Below are positions 59,096 to 64,000 of a stretch of DNA of 64,000 nt, one piece after another. A program made the translations under genes and the position numbers. The number at the start of each line of letters is the position of its first letter. Within the stretch, counting starts at the first letter, position 1. The DNA is from Diphasiastrum complanatum. Taxonomy: Eukaryota > Streptophyta > Lycopodiopsida > Lycopodiales > Lycopodiaceae. The notes under the pieces are model-generated. The model was not told where the DNA came from. It saw only the letters and a program-made list of their open reading frames with translations, and made no database searches. The stretch spans positions 28,402,253 to 28,466,252 of the forward strand of contig CM055104.1 in NCBI GenBank assembly GCA_029204225.1, given 5' to 3'.

Positions 59096-60049
59096 GAATG
59101 CCTAACCTGAATCCACAAGCAGCAGTAGGTCATCGTAGATCCGTGGCAAACCTGGAGTGATGACTGTTGGGCGTATTCAGGGCATCATCATGAGCTGACG
59201 TTAGGCCACGGGCTGGGGCGCCATCACCATCGCGAGCTGGAGCCATCGCGAGAGGAGCCGTCGTGAGAGGAGCCATCGCGAGCTAGAGCCATCGAGAGAG
59301 AGTAGAAATTATTCATGGCACTGTTGAAATTGCTAATAAATGGAAATTTCAAGCTTGTGAGGGAAGATTGCAATTTACTAATCGATTCCTTCTTGCTTTT
59401 GGTGTTTGTTGGAATGTAAATGGAATTGCTTAAAAAACCATAGGTTACTTTGACCCACAAGGTCGAGACATGTGTAACCATGGGTAAAAATATAGTTAGG
59501 CCTTTATAACTTAGACTTTGCTAAGTTGGACCCAATTTTGGGGTGGTAGTAGCTCGTGGCTATTCAAGGCCTATTATTGACATTTAAGGACCCAACTTGA
59601 CTTATGGGGGTGACCTTATTTATTCTAAAAGTAACTTGTAGGAGAAATTAAATAATCATCTACAAGAAGTTAGATAGTCCTTTGGAAGGGTATATAGATG
59701 TGTGCATTTCCTTTGTATTTTACAATTGTAAGCATTATAACTAATCTCTTGGAATTCCATGAGTGTTTACAAGAGGGCGACCAGCCATCTCTCTCTTTCT
59801 CTTTGGAATGCTTTGTGTGATTGAATAGTTAAGATCCTGGATCCTTCTATTTCCTACAGTGTTTTCATAAGAAAGCTTGTTATCAGCACAAACTTTTGGG
59901 CATCCTTATTCACTGTTTTACACTAGCAAGAAAAAAGTAAACTGAGAAGAGAATCATAACCGGCAAGTGACTAAGTAACAGAAAGGCTTCTTGTATGAGT
60001 TTGCAATAGTATTATTTGTAATCCATAAAAGAGTAGCAAAACAGCAGAA
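59096..60049. other. Non-coding with a short minisatellite
   Basis: No gene. The minisatellite is listed separately; the remainder is AT-rich. Confidence 0.5.
59222..59298 (+). repeat. Minisatellite, about 15-bp units
   Basis: AGCCATCGCGAGAGG-type units in about five degenerate copies (AGCCATCGCGAGAGG, AGCCGTCGTGAGAGG, AGCCATCGCGAGCTAG, AGCCATCGAGAGAG). Confidence 0.75.
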
Positions 60050-61000
60050 AGGTTGTGGTTCGCAAGAATTTTTTAGTAGAAGAAAGATTGAAGGTAGTCA
60101 GCAGGCTGAAACGCTCTGCTGCAGATGCATTCAATCTACTTATGGCCACCCTTCCTTCCTGGTCGCTTGCTAGAGCTTTTATATGGATCTAACTCCTACA
60201 AACAGATTGAAAACTAGAAGAAGCAACCCTGCCAAGCACTTCCCATAGAAAACAACTGATCCAAACAGGATGATTAGGGCTAAGCCCTCGATGCCACATG
60301 ATATCATATTAGCGAAGTTTGCTTTCCCTCCCCTGGTTATCGGTGCTATGTTTCAGATCATTACCTTTCTTCACAGGATATCAGAGTCAGACACTTCCAG
60401 ATATATTGTGGTTGCTCTCACTTCATCACGCACCATTGTTGGACAGGGGGCCAAGCATTCTTGGTTTGGCAGTGTCTCAACCCTTTTTCAGACTTGGGGC
60501 TTATTTGTACTTGATCTTCCGAGCGGGACCCATGCGTATATCAGACAGCATATTTATCGGAGCTACATACGTAGTATATGGTCACAGCCGGACCCTGATA
60601 AGGTCAAGATACATTTCTATGGCACACATTTATTACAGTTGGATATTTCGGGCACTCCTATCCTTCCAGCATATCTTACACGGCCATTATCTTTTGGTCT
60701 GAGGTATCGTATGGGACAGCTTCGAGTCTCTTCTCATCAGCTGGCTATCGAGACGGGTAGATACACGGTCACTCCGAGATTGCAGCGGATATGTCAGCTT
60801 TGTTCTCTTCATGAGGTGGAGGATGAAATCCATTTCATCTTTCGCTGTCCAGTATATTATGAGATCAGGGGGTGATACGACTGTTTATACAGAGATACCC
60901 CTCTCACGTTGCGATCCTTCCTCGAGTATCCAGACTCCAGATGTGTAGGTCTTCTTTTGATAGAGTGTATACTCTACGAGCTTCACTACTACCTACCACA
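60050..61000 (+). pseudogene. LINE 3' portion: RT tail and zinc-binding C-terminus
   Basis: The open frame 60270-60875 (201 codons) encodes PHDIILAKFAFPPLVIGAMF, QIITFLHRIS, YRMGQLRVSSHQLAIETGRY and ICQLCSLHEVEDEIHFIFRC, closing with PVYYEIRG. This is the conserved C-terminal end of LINE ORF2, with a CX2C...HX4C zinc region. Upstream, 60090-60180, a shifted reading suggests the preceding thumb region. The RT core is absent, as in 5'-truncated LINE insertions. This tail style is common in metazoan LINEs and is reported in some non-angiosperm plant genomes. Confidence 0.75.
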
Positions 61001-61449
61001 GGTATGGATCACAGCCAAACTCATATTACCCAGTTTTTCCAAACGCGAGTCAGAGAGGATATTTCAGTTGTGGATTTTGAAGTCCCCATTCAGAGATCGA
61101 AGACACAGAGAGTCTCACATACTTTTGCTAGATCCAGGACCACCAGCTCTTCACAGGCTTCCCGCCAGTCTACAGCACGCTCCACTACTACTATCACTCA
61201 TTATTTCCAACTTGCTTGTAGCTAGTCTCCTCCGCAGAGCAGGTGGTTAAGCTCTTGCATTGTTCCTCGCAAGCTGGTGGTCAAGCTTTGATACTTATTC
61301 TTGAGATAGAAAGATAGATATGCTAGTTTCTTTTCTTTTTACTAGTAAATAAGTCCGTATGCGAACAATGCTCCTCACTCTTTGTACTCTCTTTTGTCTT
61401 ATGCACCTTTGGATACCAAAAGACGTTAATAATAATAATTCTAATTCTA

Positions 61450-61452
<3 letters not shown>
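61001..61452. other. LINE 3' flank, no gene
   Basis: Possible LINE 3' untranslated sequence; short ORFs only. Confidence 0.4.

Positions 61453-61528
<76 letters not shown>
61453..61528 (+). repeat. (TC)n microsatellite, 76 bp
   Basis: Perfect TC run of 38 units; on the minus strand it produces an artificial Arg-Glu repeat reading. Confidence 0.95.
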
Positions 61529-61530
<2 letters not shown>

Positions 61531-61657
61531 GCTCCATAGCGTCCATGGCGTGCTCTGCCGGCTGTGTAGGGCATTCTCTGCTGGATGTGGGAGCGTGAAA
61601 GGGAGCTCGGGCCAGCAAAGCCCGAGCTGGCTCTTTTTCTATTTTTGAGCGCCAAAA

Positions 61658-61670
61658 GGGGGGGGGGGGG
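61658..61670 (+). repeat. G13 homopolymer
   Basis: Uninterrupted run of 13 G. Confidence 0.9.
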
Positions 61671-63678
61671 TGCTAAGGGAGTTTTTTAAAATTTTTAATT
61701 TTCTAAAATGGGGGTGGGGTGGGGTAATACTTATTCCTTGGGGTTTTCCGATTTTCCTCTCCATCGCAGATTGATATCTACCTAGGCACCGGGCTTTATT
61801 TCCTCTCTCACAATTAGAGACACTTTATATAAGATTATTATAGGTTGGTATTTGCATTAGTGGCATTTTTGAACCCAAGCAAATTGTCACTCAAATGAAG
61901 ACCCTCACAATCGAAGAAGACTTATATCTCCCGTCATTTTGTCCAATCTCTCTCGTTTGGAAGGATTGGCTTGTTATAACCATGTAACATTGTTAATGGT
62001 TAAAGGGCTTTATTATGGCAAAAACGCAATACCTGTATACCTTTAATACATTCATATAAAATCTTAGACCAAAAGTGAATTTTATTGGTCATATTTTTTA
62101 GGAAGAAAAAATTCCATAGGGCCTGGCAAAAAGGCTGCATTCCTTGTGAAATTCCGAGGGCTTTTCCTCCCGTTTTTGGACCCAAAATAAATGTTCAATG
62201 TTGGACAACTATGAATGTGTGTCTGATGTCCGCAAATTCACTGTTTCTTGACCTAATAGCGGTCAAATTTCCCCAATTTTGAAGAGTAAAGCTTGCTGCA
62301 ATTGGAGAGAAAATTTTGATGATGCTATCACCAAAATACAAAAACAAGAACCCGATAGTTATTTTGGCACCTGAAAAAGTTTCAAATCAAATTAGTTAGA
62401 AAGGATCATAAGACCCGATCAGAACTTTTCTAGAATTTGATTTTCTAGGTGACACACTTAAAAGAAGCAAGAAATTTGTAAGAGGGACTCAACTATGTAA
62501 ATCTAAGGCAAATTAATTGCAACTTTCATTGCACGAATAATTAATTCACCTCATTGATAGAGAATTTCTAGTTGAATCCTAGTCGGCAAATTTGTTCTTT
62601 AATGGAGTAATTCCTACTCATTCCTTCCGAGTTCTAAATCTGTCAACTTCAGGAATTTTTGGAAGACCAAAATTTCCCTGATGTAACCGTAGGGATTATG
62701 AGAAGGGAAAATAGAAAACATGAGTTGGAAATTGTACTATGAAATTGGAATTTGTGACAATTCCCGAGAACTTCGCATAGTACCGATTTGCTCAAAAGTT
62801 ATATGAGTATTTCCAAAAACTGATTTTTGGACGTTTAGATCGGGAAGTGGATGGTTTTCTTGGAGGAAGAACTTGTGGTATGGGACGTAGGCAATTCCAA
62901 AGGGGAGATCTGAAACTAACTGGATCGGCTTGACCATTGTACGGCCGTAAATCTAAAATGATGCCAGATACTAATGGTCACAAGAGGGTGTTTTGTCGAA
63001 AATTTGAGGTATTGGTCATGACCCCTTATGTATATCTCAAATTTATAAACCAAAAACCCTACAAGCTATTTTCTATTCTAATAGTATATTAGTAAATTTC
63101 TTTTTCCAAATTAACCCAATTTCATGTGATTCCTTGAAAAGGTAATTATTATTACCCGTCGACCTTGGACAATGTCACATGGATAACCAGATTGTTTAAT
63201 TTGTAATTATGCCTAGAGAATCAATAATCCTTTTCTAATTATACGAGTCAATTTTACTAAGAGGTAACAAATTATTTCACCACCAAAGAAAATATTTGGA
63301 TAAGTCATTTATCTAAATGTGTTCAGACATTAGTGTTATTAAGATACATTGATGTAACACATGTAGAAAGGACTTTTCCTGATTTTCGAGATTTTCTTTG
63401 CAAAACAAATCTGTAATGTGTAGATGGAGGACCTGTTTTTGGAATTAGAATGGATAGAATGTTTTTGATTGTATTGGAATCTTCTAAGGATTGTCTTAAA
63501 AACCTAGTTAGAAGACGTAAGGGAAGAGAAATTAGAAAACACTCTTCTAGTAAAAAAAGTTGTTGAATACAAGTCCGATCGATTTGTATCAGAACTAGAG
63601 AATTCCATTGTAAGAAAGTGGTTTGTTGAATCTAGTTCCTTGTGGGTTGTGATCAGCTTTATCTTAGTGTGAACTAAG
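61671..63678. other. AT-rich non-coding stretch, nothing recognised
   Basis: No coding region, RNA gene or repeat recognised on either strand. The missing nicastrin first exon was looked for here and not found. Confidence 0.5.
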
Positions 63679-64000
63679 TGACAAAATCCAAGGCCTAGCT
63701 ATGGAGTATCATAACAACATAGTAAGCACACTATGAAAGCAAGACAAAAGCAAGAGAGAGAAGACTTCAAAGCTCACACAATTTGAATGATTATTGAAAG
63801 AGTAGTAGGGCGTGGAAACCCCTCCAAACTAAGGGCCACATATAGCATGTAATGTATAGAGGTGGTGTCATACTAATTCTAGCTCAACCTCCAAACTAAG
63901 GGCCACATATAGCATGTAATGTATAGAGGTGGTGTCATACTAATTCTAGACCCCACATTGGTCCTCAGCCTACTTGTTATTACTTGCCTAATTAGCACAA
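63679..64000 (-). repeat. Diverged copia A/B-family LTR, running off the window
   Basis: On the plus strand it starts TGACAAAATCCAAGGCC and follows the copia A/B LTR sequence to the window edge (ends ...CCTAATTAGCACAA, matching LTR position about 290 of 391). It lacks part of the AGCTTCAGAAAACCAGC segment and carries a 62-bp duplication (63821-63882 and 63888-63949, period 67). It is the oldest-looking copy of this LTR here. Confidence 0.85.

Noticed and set aside
61295-61655. Minus-strand ORFs with long Arg-Glu repeats
   Set aside because: Produced by reading through the TC microsatellite; no other protein feature.

Overview
This is nuclear DNA from a land plant with a large, retrotransposon-rich genome. 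The only host gene I can support is nicastrin, the large glycoprotein subunit of gamma-secretase, on the minus strand. Fifteen exons (57335 down to 10937) chain together in phase and encode about 659 residues with a plant-type C-terminus. The exon with the start codon and signal peptide was not found and may lie beyond position 64000. Many introns are 130-210 bp, but five are swollen (19.9, 11.8, 5.1, 2.7 and 2.4 kb), and transposable elements supply most of the excess in the three largest. Huge introns, plus LINE fragments with an RRM-like ORF1 and a C-terminal zinc region unlike the commonest angiosperm L1 ends, suggest a fern, lycophyte or gymnosperm rather than a compact-genome angiosperm; this is an inference. 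Layout: 1-8.1 kb, downstream of nicastrin, is a graveyard of Ty3/gypsy gag, scrambled Ty1/copia pieces, an unidentified 285-codon ORF and a LINE tail. 8.2-10.9 kb is AT-rich non-coding DNA with a CT microsatellite. 10.9-15.2 kb holds the last five nicastrin exons. 15.9-34.8 kb is a 19.9-kb intron with nested insertions: minus-strand gypsy H split by copia A; plus-strand gypsy D split by a 404-bp TRIM whose LTRs carry a tRNA-like module; a copia fragment; a gypsy RT fragment; and copia B. 35.1-45.4 kb carries ten exons and copia C, which sits in what was a 97-bp intron. 46.6-55 kb is a decayed Tat/Athila-like gypsy (G) with a long extra reading region 3' of pol. 55-61 kb has LINE pieces around nicastrin exon 2. 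61-64 kb has a second CT microsatellite and ends in another copy of the copia A/B LTR. Most notable: (1) copia A and copia B are one family and are complementary halves, A keeping only RT-RNase H and B only gag-protease-integrase, each with two LTRs and a perfect 5-bp target duplication; (2) the TRIM has a cloverleaf-compatible tRNA-like sequence with A- and B-box matches inside each 144-bp LTR; (3) copia B has two LTRs that read as identical although its genes are broken and its polypurine tract is missing, which implies movement in trans.
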